Positions 25,071-36,091 of a stretch of 64,000 bases of DNA are shown here, one piece after another. Positions within the stretch are counted from its first letter, which is position 1, and each line of letters opens with the position of its first letter. The notes under the pieces were generated by a model. It was not told the origin of the DNA. It did not search any database and saw only the letters and a program-made list of their open reading frames with translations. Both the position numbers and the translations under genes were made by a program. Source of the stretch: Earliella scabrosa (taxonomy: Eukaryota > Basidiomycota > Agaricomycetes > Polyporales > Polyporaceae); contig JABYQQ010000006.1 in the NCBI GenBank assembly GCA_022605405.1, positions 558,001 to 622,000 of the forward strand. The letters are read 5' to 3'.

Positions 25071-26744
25071 TCATACCGCCTGCCCAATGTCCTTTGCCTC
25101 GATCATCGAGATCCGATCGCGCGAGGCAAGCCCCTCCGCGTCCCCGAGCCCGAGCCGCTGCACGCTCTCCGAGTCCGTGTGCACGACGCGCTCGAGGTCG
25201 ATGGTGACCCCGATTGGGACGTTCTGGCGCGCAGCGTAGCTCGCCCGGTTCCCCCAGAGCCTCTGCGGGCTCGTCGGCGTACTGATGCTGTCGAGGCCGG
25301 TCGCGGGCCCGGTGGAGGACGTGCTTGGGCTGCGCGCGCGCACGATGAGCATCGAGAAGATGATGGCCTGTGTGCAGGTATACGTGAGGAACCGCATACG
25401 AGTGCAAGGGAGGAGAGACTCACCGCCATAGGAGGGAGCTGTAGTGAGCGGAAGTCGCATACGCATGCGAAGGCAAGCGACGAGAAGCGACAGGTCAATG
25501 GAAGCCCTCGGGTATTCTCAGTAATCTCCGAACACGTACCGGATCGAGGAAGATGAAGAAGACATTGGTCCCGACTGCGTCCGTGATGATGAGCACAAGG
25601 AGATGTGCGCAATACAAGCCCGCTGGTAATCGCAGATCGCGCGTGTCAAAATAATGCTCAGGACGCCGGGAGAAGCGAGTACCCACCAGTCTGGATGATC
25701 ACTTCGAGCACATGGCTCGTGTATGTGCCTCCAGTGCTCACATCACGAGGCGAGTTCATGGTGCGCGCGACGCGCGAGTTGATACGCCATATCTTCCAGC
25801 AAATCAAACCTAAAAGACGCATGTGAGCCATGGCAACACGCGCCGGAAGGATGACACACGGAGACAGACAATAGAAGAGAAGACTCACCGGCACAAGCGA
25901 GGTTGAGGATGAACGTGAGGACAAAGTAGTAGCGAAGCCGGACGGAGATGTCGCTGCGGATGAGGTTCTCGCCTTCCTCCACGCGCAGCAGCGCGACAAT
26001 CGTCAGGACACCCAGAGCTACATCCGCGCAACAAGGTTCAACAAATCAAGAGAAGTAGCATAAGCGCAGAACAACCGAATAGCCGCGAGGCGACGTACCG
26101 ATGTTTGCGAGGATTGCGAGTACAGGTAGGATGATAACGTACACATTGAAGTTCCAGAGTACAAATGTTCGGTACACCTGACGTCAAAGTTGTGCTTCGG
26201 TCAGCAACAGCGGACGCTGGCTCTGCACCCGGCTTCCAAGCCGCGCGAGGACGTAAGAGAACGCGGGGGCGGAGCGCCGACTCACTATAATGGCATCGGA
26301 AATGAGAGTGAGGATGATGTTGAACGAGTTCTTTGCTGCAGCGAGGGGGTTTGCAGGGTCGGCGAAGAATCCTTCAGGATCTGGCCGTGCACCGCCATGA
26401 ACACCAAACGCCTGATACGTCCGCACGAGGGCCAAAACTTGGTCCTGTGAACAGACCTTCAGGAACTGGATGGAGGGAGATGGAAGTGTACGCACGGCGA
26501 TGGTGGATAGAAAGATCAGGTAGCATGCCAGGTATAGCCAGATAGACGATCGCTTGCCCGACGCGGTGCTCGTTCGGAACACTGCGATGCATTGCGGAAA
26601 GTAGACGAGGTATGCGCCTTGTGAACGCGAAGGCTCAGTACGACTCCACGTTCTCATGATCAAACAACCTGACCACTCACCTGTGACCAGTAGCTGAAAC
26701 CAGAGCCCAATCAGCTCAGCATTCTCGACACTGATATCGCCCAT
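25071..26744 (-). CDS. Multi-pass membrane protein, tandem copy C
   Basis: Closest relative of copy A. It starts MGDISVENAELIGLWFQLL at 26744 and ends AKDIGQAV at 25071. Shared blocks include GAYLVYFPQCIAVFRTST, KRSSIWLYLACYLIFLSTIAV, DQVLALVRTYQAFGVHGG, ANPLAAAKNSFNIILTLISD, ALGVLTIVALLRVEEGENL, YYFVLTFILNLACAG, AGLYCAHLLVLIITDAVGTN and AIIFSMLIVRARS. The tail block IGVTIDLERVVHTDSES is nearly identical to copy A. About seven transmembrane helices are expected and the function is unknown. The tail conservation between A and C but not B suggests that the IGVTIDLERVVH segment matters, perhaps as a docking or regulatory site (inference). Confidence 0.75.
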
Positions 26745-28367
26745 AGCCCAATGGGAAGCCTGGCCGGGTGCGAAGGGCAGCGGGAAGGAGTGGGGGACAA
26801 GGTCGCACGAGCATTAGGCGCACGGGAGTGTACCTCGGATACATATAGCTGCGGTGGGTCGGGTTCTGCTTCGGGCTAGGTGGACGCGGCCTGGTGGAAC
26901 ATACATCTTGACGTTTCTGGCAATCGGGAATTGCTCTATCGAAGCAGGTGGTCGTGGGCGTCATGAACAATTTTAGCGGGCGCGAGGACGCGCGCGCGGT
27001 AAACTGGCGCGAATTTGAAGATATCGATAAGGCCTCGAGGATGCGTGCAATCCGGAAGGGGCGATTCTCCGGTTTGCTTTACTAGAGCTCCAAGCTTGTC
27101 CTGTTGTGAGGTCGCTTTGTATGTGCGTAATCAGAGGTCTTTAGCAGAAAGGGACGAGGAGGAGATCTCACTGGCTCACGGGCGTCTCGTAGCACCATAC
27201 CGCGTTAGATCAAATGGTGTGGACCCTGGATTGGGGCTTTTGATAGTGGTGAGACTAGTACTAGCTCCGGCCGTGCAGTTGCGGTGTTCAGCTTGAGAAA
27301 TTATCGTTGCGTCGTATGCAAGCGAAGGCGGGCGAGCACACTTGGCACACGGATGAATATACATTGTCGGATACGAGGAGGCTGTCCCTCCAGCGCACCA
27401 CACGTCGATACCATGAATGCTATCTGTGAGTCATGCGGCATGCCAGACTCATGGTAGACTATCAACAGCTCACCTTGAGCATCGTCGATGCTGTTTGCTA
27501 ACTTTGCTGAGTGCTATAACGACCTGGGCGCTGGGCGCCGGGACCCAACATTGTGCTGCAGGACTTCGTCCTTGAGCTAGCTGTAGGTGTATCAGAAGCG
27601 ATTCAATAGAGTGACAGTACTAGTCTAAGAGCCACTCACCGGGATCTGAATTCCTTACTCAAGAAGCTAGCCTGCATATGTTTGAGTGTGATTTGATGTC
27701 CAGACGGGGGCATGTGCTGTCCAGCAAATTAAGGTAGTGTTGCCTCTTGTTGCCTCTACATATTCGAATGAGCTATCTACTGGGTCAGCGTGTAGGGTTG
27801 ACTAGACATGAACCTGAGGATGTATGTGTGCGAGTAGCCAGAGGATGGTGGACGACCTGAGGGCGTCATCGTAGCCACGCAAATCCCACGTGGTCACGGG
27901 GTAATCCGGGATTGAGTGTGGGAAAGCCGGCTATTGAGCGGAATGCGATGCATCCCGATGCTCTTGACGCTAGACCCAAGTCAGACCAGCGCACTATATA
28001 TACTTCTGCGGGTTTGCCAGCGCAAGCTTCAAGTGCGTCGGCCACTACTAGCTGAAACGACGCATCCAAAAGTACGGCCTTCTCTCACTCAATGTTCAGG
28101 TTCTTTCTTCAAGGTGTTGATTACTATATCTTGCTCCACCCGATGGTGGTAGGCACGTCCCCTTGAGTAGTAAGCCAGCTCCGAGCTACTTCCAGCACCA
28201 CAATCAACATGTATTCATTGCTCATGACTACCGTAGCGATTGATGTGGAGGACAAGTTATAGAAGGATATCGAGGGCTCAATTCGCAAGTGAGCAGCTAT
28301 ATAATCGTTGGAGATAAACTTCGAGCTCACGATGTATCACGGCAGCGACTTATGCTCACCTCAAGGC
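26745..28367. other. Intergenic, no gene recognised
   Basis: Lies between the start of membrane-protein copy C and the 3' end of the first secreted-protein gene. Only short frames without recognisable features occur. Confidence 0.4.
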
Positions 28368-28883
28368 TTAGGACGGAGGAACGTTGATGGAGGCTGTGCC
28401 CGGAGTAGCACAGAAGTCATTATCGAGGCGCGTCCCGCAGGTCGACAGCTGGTTGCAGCTTCCACCGCATCCGCCGCGGTCGCAAAACCCGACATTGCCC
28501 GTCGCGGAGAGGCACTCCGTGCCAGAAGCCTCGATGCACGTCGCGCCGCCGTTGTAGACGACGCAAGTGCCTCCGCAGACGTTTGCGGAGCGACTGTCGC
28601 AGTACGTGACCATAATGTCCTGGGCTGCGCGGGAAGCGAGTGGGTTGACTGGCTTGCCGACGTAGGTGAGCTTCGCATCCGTCGTAGCCAGCCAGTTCAT
28701 CATCTGGTCGTGGCTGACGACGTAGCCCGGGACCTGCGAAGGAAAGTTGTCAGCACGACGACTTCTCGAGCGTGCTCATAACGAGAGGATGCTTACCTCG
28801 GGAGCAGGGGTCGTGTTCACGATAGGAACGAAGGCGAAGAGGAAGCCAGAAGCGAGGGCAGCGAACTTGGTGGTAAACTGCAT
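28368..28883 (-). CDS. Small secreted 10-cysteine protein, copy 1
   Basis: Exons 28797-28883 and 28368-28733 on the minus strand, with a single 63-bp GT-AG intron, encode 150 residues. Exon 1 (29 codons) is a signal peptide: MQFTTKFAALASGFLFAFV then VNTTPAPE. The mature part has DQMMNWLATTDAKLTYVGKP and a cysteine block with spacing C7C3C8C7C9C4C3C5C8C, ending ATPGTASINVPPS. Ten cysteines imply five disulfides in an extracellular protein. I do not recognise the fold or a function. Apoplastic effector, cell-surface or antimicrobial roles are possible but unsupported. Four intact paralogs lie in this window. This copy lacks the microexon found in the others. Confidence 0.85.
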
Positions 28884-30197
28884 GTTTGGTGGTTGGTGGA
28901 TGGGGAGTGAATGTCTGGTAAGGGTCGTTCTGTTCGACCATCCTTTTGTACGTGTTTGTCCTCTCATCTCTACTGCGACACTTCACTTCACCCGATGACG
29001 AGTGTGCGTCTTCGTGACTCACCCTCGAACACAAACTGACAGTTTACTCCTCGGCAGGAGGAGTAACACAATGCGTGTCAGCACAGGAGGAACTGAGGTG
29101 CTGCTCATCACGGCTTCGTTGTCAGATTCCTCGTTCGCTTCCGAGTCGTCGCCGCACAAACGCACTTCTATGCCTCCAAAATCCCAGCGCATAAGACACC
29201 CTGAACAACGAGGGTCGTCCCAAGGAGCCACATGAGCAGCGGACACGGACAGCATCGACGTCATTGGCCATAGGTGTAGCCAAGGTGGGTGTCATCTGTG
29301 TCAATCCACACGCGCCGGCTGCATAGCAACTGAGTATGCGGTTAACACAGGCTTTCTTCTTGAGGGGGCACCATATGCATGCCATGAACTCTCGGTCGGC
29401 CCCCTGAAGACTCTCGTCATGCTCCCATTGCACGGAAGGCTCGTGACTGTGAGTCCGGTAGATAGCTGCTCTAGTTGCAACGGTAGAGCTAACGACAAAC
29501 GATACAGCGTCTTAAGTCCATGCACACGTTCGTGCAGCGCGCGGAGTCGCCGCTGCGGCCTTCGCGGCACGCCAATTCCATCTGGAGCAACGGCAAGCCG
29601 ATGCAGGCTCCACGGCCTCGATGAAAGCATAAACCTTGACCGACAAGGCGGATGTTATAAGGTGTCGGCATCGCACCTCTCTCCACTGTGATCCTGATGT
29701 ATACGCAGCGAACCTCTGACTGGATTTCTCAACACGGAGCGCTCGCGCGTCTCATACGCACCAGCCTATCCTTCAGTCATTCCAATGTATCCCGCTAATT
29801 CTTTTTCACGCCGCCTAAGCAAGGTTCCATTCTCTCCACAGCGAGCGGCGGAAGTAGAGCTCTGCAGGTCCCAACGCGGTAGGTCCTTCCCCAGTAGAAC
29901 TCGGCTTGCACGCGGGCTGACAAGACGAATAGAGAGAGCAATCAACAGAGAAACGCTCTACCTGTTTGTCGGATTGTATGTTGTGCACCCTGGCCATATC
30001 CTTCACCGGACAAGATCAGTCCCCGACGAGTCGCTCAAAGCAGTACATCACATCGTACGTGCAAGTCGATACATGTCACCGCAGCCCGTAACTATCCCTT
30101 CAGGTTGGTTGGTACATCGTACCACCGACCCTATTGGCTTCGAACGTTACTAACGCCCGCCTCATTCCCAGGTACCTCGTACAGGTTAGCGCGACCC
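28884..30197. other. Intergenic with possible decayed zinc-binding-type gene (-)
   Basis: Minus-strand frames at about 29690-29019 carry cysteine-rich pieces (LLQMELACREGRSGDSARC, then MACIWCPLKKKACVNR, then GGIEVRLCGDDSEANEES) that could be exons of a degraded C..C-type protein. They cannot be joined convincingly. A similar, also broken, block occurs near 34320-34700. An imperfect hairpin (TTACTCCTC / GAGGAGTAA) lies at 29043-29065. The 150 bp next to 28883 should contain the promoter of secreted copy 1. Confidence 0.3.
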
Positions 30198-30806
30198 TCA
30201 CACAGGGACGTTGATTGAGCGCGTGGCCGGGGCGAAGCAAAACCCGTTGTCGAGACGCATCGGGCAAGAGAAGAGGTCACCACATCTTCCAGTGCACCGA
30301 TCATTGTCGCAGAATTTGACGTTGGTAGTCGCTGCGAGGCAGTTCGTATTTGGCGCGTCCAGGCACCTCGTTCCTCCGGTATAGACGGTGCAGGGCGCGC
30401 CGCACACGTTCGCCGCACGGAGGGAACAGTACACGACCGTCGTGTCGACCGCCGCCTGATGGGCGAGGAGGTTCAATGGCTCCCCGACGTATGTGACCTC
30501 GCCGGCGAGGGTGGCGAGCCACTTCATCATCTGGTCGTGAGTCATGAGGTACCCGGGGACCTGGGGAGTGTAAGGTGTCAGTCAGCTGAAGTGGACAGAT
30601 GTTGACATCGGATGCCTCACTGCGTCGGTGGGGGAGGTATTCGCCTGGAATTGCCACAACGTGAGTCACGCTTTCTCTAGACCCATTGATGCGCGTCGAG
30701 GCATATGACTCACGTCTGCAATAGGAACTCCATTCACCCCAGAGATGAGGGAAGTGCCTCTGAGAAGAGCTATAGCACACGCTGCGAACTTTGCTATGAA
30801 GTGCAT
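30198..30806 (-). CDS. Small secreted 10-cysteine protein, copy 2
   Basis: Exons on the minus strand are 30714-30806 (signal peptide, MHFIAKFAACAIALL... to GVPIAD), a 24-nt phase-0 microexon at 30621-30644 (ANTSPTDA), and 30198-30560. The product has 159 residues. The mature domain starts VPGYLMTHDQMMKWLATLAG, has the same cysteine spacing as copy 1 (7-3-8-7-9-4-3-5-8) and ends APATRSINVPV. Copy 3 is the closest relative, and upstream flanks are also similar, so the two probably arose by a tandem duplication that included non-coding DNA. A TATA-like ATAAAG lies about 45-50 bp upstream of the ATG. Function is unknown. Confidence 0.85.
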
Positions 30807-31803
30807 GGTGTATGAAGGGAGGTGTTGCACAAGCTCCGCGTGCCCATCTCCCTTTATGTGCATGTCCTCCCTGGGGTCGTTTGCTTTTCGAAACCGTTCT
30901 ATGTATTGAAGTTCTCGAGTTCCGTTTGGAAGCTTGACTTTCTGACGGACTTGAGCAGGACCAAAACAGAAGCAGGCGGGTGGCGCGTAGTAGCTGGCAC
31001 GTTCTTGCAGCCTGACCCGGCGATGGGTGTCACCGAGGTACATGGTGCGATCGCATCAGAAGACTGCTCGAGACGGCGAGCTGTCTGCCGTACTAGGACG
31101 TGTGATACAAAGGAGACAAAGGTCGTCCAATACAAGACGAGACGGTCCCACGCACCTTCCATCATACCGTCGCTGACATGCTTCGTTTACAATTCCCACC
31201 AGGTGTGCCGACTGTGTTCAAGCAATGCGAGTACCCGAGGAACTTGGTTCTAATAAGTATTCCTGGTCCCTATCAGTGGTCTCTACGTGCAGCCTCCCTC
31301 ATGGTTAGCATCAGTGTAACTACAAGTGAGTCTCGCGCAGCCGTCGGACTCCCTGACACTTGTAGGTGGTAGGGGGCACTTTGCGGCTAACGCTGATTGT
31401 AGTCGGGCGGCATGGGCAGGATAAGGTATTACTATTAGCATCACAGCTGCCACTGAGCGCCTTCGAGGCGTGTAGTACGTCCGATCATTACCGGCGACTT
31501 CGAAGCTTCGCTGGTGCTTCCAAGCGCACTAAGTCACCGCGCGGTAGCGTTCAACAGAGCCGTTGCCGCATCTCCTCCCTCATAGTATCGTCTACACTCT
31601 CTAAGGTGTGACTCCGACTTGAATAGACATCATTCAATCTCTCTTGGTTCATGACACTATCCCTTCCAGTATATCATACTATAACCCATGCCGCCGTCCC
31701 TACTTGTTTTGAGCACCACTGATGCCTCCAATCGCCCCATTCCCAAGAGTATCGTACATGTTGGCCAGGGTCTAGTAGAGTTTACGGCCATCCTCTGGAC
31801 CGC
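30807..31803. promoter_or_regulatory. Intergenic between secreted copies 2 and 3; duplicated flank
   Basis: No gene is recognised. Segments at about 31110-31180 (TCGTCCAATACA..., CACGCACCTTCCAT) and 31480-31530 (GTCCGATCATTACCGGC, GCTGGTGCTTCC) recur upstream of copy 3 at about 32708-32765 and 33080-33115. This shows shared ancestry of the upstream regions. Confidence 0.55.
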
Positions 31804-32420
31804 TCATGGCAGAGTGGCTGGGACGAGGATTGAGCGTGTGCCCGGGGTAAAGCAGAACCCGTCGTCGAGATGCGGCTCGCAAGTTGAAAGGTTCCTACAC
31901 GTGCCAGTGCACCGAGCGGTGTCGCAAAAGGCGACATTGGTCGTCGCTGCGAGGCAATTTGTGTCCGGCGCATTGAGGCACCTCGTGCCTCCGGTGTAGA
32001 CAGTGCACGGCGCCGCGCACACATTTCCCCTGCGGGTGCTGCAGTACATGACCGTCGTCGTTTCTACCGCCGCGGGACGAGCGAGCGGGTTCAACGGTTC
32101 TCCAATGTATGTGACCTCGCCGTCGAGGGAGGCGATCCAGTTCATCATCTGGTCGCGGGTCATGAAATAGGCGGGGACCTGAGTGGTGTCGGCTGTCAGT
32201 TGACTGAAGTTAATGGAACAGATGTTGACATTGAATGGCTCACTGCGTCGGTGGTGGGGTCACGGACCTAGAATCGTCACAATGTTAGTCTCGCCTAACG
32301 CATTGGCGATGCATTCTGAGGAAGACGACTCACGTCTGCGGTAGGGATCCCATTTGCTCCAGAGATGAGGGCAGCGAGACGAATGATAGCACAAGCTGCG
32401 AGTTTGGCTATGAAGTACAT
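31804..32420 (-). CDS. Small secreted 10-cysteine protein, copy 3
   Basis: Exons on the minus strand are 32334-32420 (signal peptide MYFIAKLAACAIIRLAALIS to GIPTAD), a 24-nt phase-0 microexon at 32244-32267 (VRDPTTDA) and 31804-32178. The product has 161 residues. The mature domain reads VPAYFMTRDQMMNWIASLDG, then the 10-cysteine block with spacing 7-3-8-7-9-4-3-5-8, ending TPGTRSILVPATLP. Exon 1 is poorer in hydrophobic bulk than in copy 1 but still reads as a signal peptide. A TTTAAAG box lies about 55 bp upstream of the ATG. Function is unknown. Confidence 0.85.
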
Positions 32421-35400
32421 GGCATATGGAGGTGGGTGTTTCAAGTAGTCGGGCAGGATCACTGCACGCGTTTCTTTAAAGGGCCCCCTCGTGGTCGCTT
32501 GCGATTCGGGTCTGTATAGTAAAGTTTGCAACTCGGATCTGGACGCTTCGCGTACTGTTCCAAATTTTGGTATCGGTGGCAATATGTATCGAAGTAGACC
32601 CTTTGCACGTCGTACCTGACATGCACTGCCCGACGCACGCGAGGGACACCGTGAGAAGGCTCACCCGAGATGGTAAGCTGTCGGTTCTGTTGGGACATGC
32701 GGCATGGTTGAGACGAAGCTCGTCCAATACAGAACAAAGTGTCACGCACCTTCCATGCCGCCGTGCCTCGTTGACGGCTACATTGAGTTCCCGCCGGTGA
32801 GTATGCCGCTTTCAATGTGAATGCCGGTAGAAGCGCCCTCCTAGTAGTAGATATCCACTGTCACTTGGTGAACATGAAGGCCTTCAGCTTTCTCTGCTTA
32901 ACACGTAGGTTATCTCTAGTAAGATTACGCACAACTCGTCTCTGATGCCGCGGGCTACGGTGGAGTGAAGAGTGACCCTCACTTGTGCGTGCCAGGGGTC
33001 ACTGCTAGCGGTGATCGCCGTCGGCCTGTATTAGCATTACGCCCGGTAGACTGTTGCTCATGCGAACTCACCATGCTGCGTCCGATCATCACCGGCTTTG
33101 CTGGTGCTTCCTAATACTTGTCAGATATACCAACGAGAGTGTTAGAAGCCTAAGCACGATGAAGCGCATCTACATCAAGCAGGCACGAGCGGAGACGGTT
33201 TCGATCTCTTGAACCTGTCAACCCCAATGATCAGTACAGCATGTATAAAGGGCCCGGACTCGGACCACGCTGCCGTCTGTCAGTACCAGCTTGCTGATAT
33301 GCACGGTCCGACAGCTGGAGCACCTGTCACCTGGTCCAGGAGTCTGCGGGTGCCACCAGGGCTCAAGTTAGGCCTCCGTTACTCTCCTGTGCAATTATGG
33401 GCCATGGCTCCGGCCCGCTTGCACCCCGCTCACTGTCGTGTGCTCATGAGCCGGTGACGGTCACTAGTCACTGGCGGAGCAATGTACCTGAGATGGCGCC
33501 TGCACTGTCCGCTATCAGCTGTGGGCATACCCCAGCCATACAGACTGCAGGCTTGAACGCCTCCCCCACTTCACATCCCCGTTACGCTCTTGAGCAATCA
33601 CACGCCAAGCGCACTGACTGGTGTTAAGCAACACCTGCCACATGCGCAATCAATGTCGTCCATGCACAGGTCATGCTACCCTGTGCCGGGAGTCGGAGAC
33701 TCGGAGTGCGTAGAGCCTGAAATGCGTGTATAATCACATCGTTGAGGGGTCGTTCGTTAGGTGTTAGTATGATCCGCACCGGCCGTACCAGTCTGAACTC
33801 TGAAGGAGAAGGGCGAGTGGTGGCACTGGAGATTCGGAGAGGCTCGAGCGGTTACTATGTTTGCCACGCGGCCCGGAGTCCTGGCGCCCGGATCTTTCCG
33901 AGCATTGCCCGGGGCGCTTGCAAGTTCCGAGTCCCAGCAACTTGACTCACTTGAACTCAAGAACAGCCTCAGTACTGCGAGCATAAACGCATGCACGACA
34001 TAATCCATTGCAACTATATCGTTGGGAACTTCGCTGAACTACTCTCATCGCTAACAGGTAGTACTGTCGATAGGAACAAGGTGTTGCTCGTCTTCAACTT
34101 CGGCAACAAGACATTCCATTAGCACCGCGAACGCTAGCGTGAATGGTGAGATTGGTCCTCTCTCACTGACAAATCAGCTCACTTGTGAATTGTATGGCGG
34201 AAGGTATGTCAATGGAGGAGCTTGGGTGGTTGCTTGGTGGCATGCCTCTTTTTAACGTCTCCTCATGCGTCTATTATCGTCCCTGTTCATGGCATGTGCT
34301 TCATTTCCCTCACGCTCAAACGCAAAACTGACAGCTCTCAGCTACGCAGGAGCTGAGATAACGTACAACGCCAATGGTTGAGAACGTGCTTCCGATCAAG
34401 CATAAAAGTGACCCCATCCTCGATGCTCTTCGTCTCAGCCGAGTCCGAGTCGCTAGCGCATGGGCATTTGACGAGGACTCCACGGTCGCTAGGATTTCAG
34501 GCATATCTAACACCGAGGGTAGCACGGACGATCCACTCGCGGTGCGGCCGAGACGGCACAGACGTCATCCACCCGTCAGATACGGCCCCGTTTGGTCGAA
34601 TGACGACAGCTACTTCAAAGTGACATCGCGCACAAGGGTCAAGTTGCTCACTGTCCCCAAGGCCTGCAAGCATCCCGGTGCGCAATGGTATGTATAGCCT
34701 CTCAAATCGCGCTCATCAAAGACGGAACTTCAATTGACCCCTGCTGCACATGTAACGGCATCATTGCTTCGGTATCCCGTTGCCCAACTCGGCTGTGCCT
34801 CGAACGTCTGTCTACATGCATTTGAGGTAGAGGTATAATTCTAGAAGCGGTGCTATTTGTAACAGCTAACACAAGAGATTGAACTCTGAAGCACAGGCAC
34901 GGAAGCAATCGAGGCGATGACCCGATCATCAAGCTGCAAATGCACTCCACCCAAGTCGTTGTGAATAGTCCACGCCGCAAACAAAGTCTCACCATCGTTC
35001 TCGATGCGGCGCGCTCGGCCCCCGTGTTCAAGTCACGAAGCGTTTGCTTGATAGTTGACACCTTGCCTTCGCAGAGCCGTCCTGGACCTCGTCAGTGGTC
35101 TCTCTCTGCCGCCGGAAGGTCGCTTCTCTTTTCGGCGAGAACCTCCACAGTGTGGGCGAGCCCAGCCGACGGTGGTATAGGCTCCGATGCTTCTCGTGAG
35201 CGGATGGTGCGTGCATACAGCGCTCTCAAATGCAGAGACTACCATGATCCGAAGCCACATTGTCATGTCTCCCGTGATCGTTTATACCCCAGGGCAGAAT
35301 CCATACATTGTAATAATCTCACTTTTTCTCTCATTTATCTGATAGTTATCCACAGTCTCAACCCGAAGCAAACCCAAACCGAATGCTCGTTCGATCTCGC

Positions 35401-35481
35401 ACTCGCTATAATGTACGGAGGAACATTCAAGTGAGCAATTAGAGACTCATATAGGGGGCGTCTCGCTTACTCACTCGAAGA
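32421..35481. other. Intergenic, 3 kb, no intact gene
   Basis: The part next to 32421 is the duplicated upstream flank shared with copy 2. A hairpin-bearing block at about 34300-34700 resembles the one at 29000-29400 and may be a decayed copy of the same gene. Nothing else is recognised. Confidence 0.4.
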
Positions 35482-36091
35482 TCAGGCGTTGGATACATTG
35501 ATGGACCTGGTGCCGGGGGTGTAGCAGTACCCGTTGTCCATGCGTGTTCCGCAGGTGGAGAGCTGGTTGCAGCTCCCGGTGCACCCGGCACGATCACAGA
35601 ACCCGACGTTGTTCGTTGCCGCCAGGCAGTTCGTGCCCGGCGCATCGAGGCATCGGGCCCCTCCATTGTAGACGGTACAGGCGCCGCCGCACACGTTGAC
35701 TGTGCGCCTGCTGCAATAGGTGACCATCGTGGCTTGAGCGGAGCGAGGGACGAGCGGGTTGATTGGCTCGCCGATGAATGTCAGTTCTGCGTCGGTCGTG
35801 GCGATCCAGTGCATCATCGCCTCGTGGCTCATGAGGTAAGTCGGGATCTGAAGACGATACGATTGATAGGTGAGTATTAGTGAGAAGCCTCCGGCAGGGC
35901 CTGGGTACAGGGCGTACCGCATCCTCGACTTCAACAGCCTCGACCTGTGACCGAGAGAGTATGTGAGTGATCCATCTACCGCTATACGGCACGGAGGTGC
36001 TCACGTTTGGGGTGGGGTTTGCGTTGACCGCAGAGGTCACTGCGACGAGGAGGGCGTACGCAAGAGCAGCGAACTTGGTAGTGAACTGCAT
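35482..36091 (-). CDS. Small secreted 10-cysteine protein, copy 4
   Basis: Exons on the minus strand are 36005-36091 (signal peptide MQFTTKFAALAYALLVAVTS to ANPTPN), a 27-nt phase-0 microexon at 35918-35944 (VEAVEVEDA) and 35482-35847. The product has 159 residues. The mature domain is IPTYLMSHEAMMHWIATTDA and ELTFIGEPINPL, then the invariant 10-cysteine frame, ending TPGTRSINVSNA. Signal peptide and mature core are closest to copy 1, from which it differs by keeping the microexon. A TATAAG box is 55 bp upstream of the ATG. Function is unknown. Confidence 0.85.
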
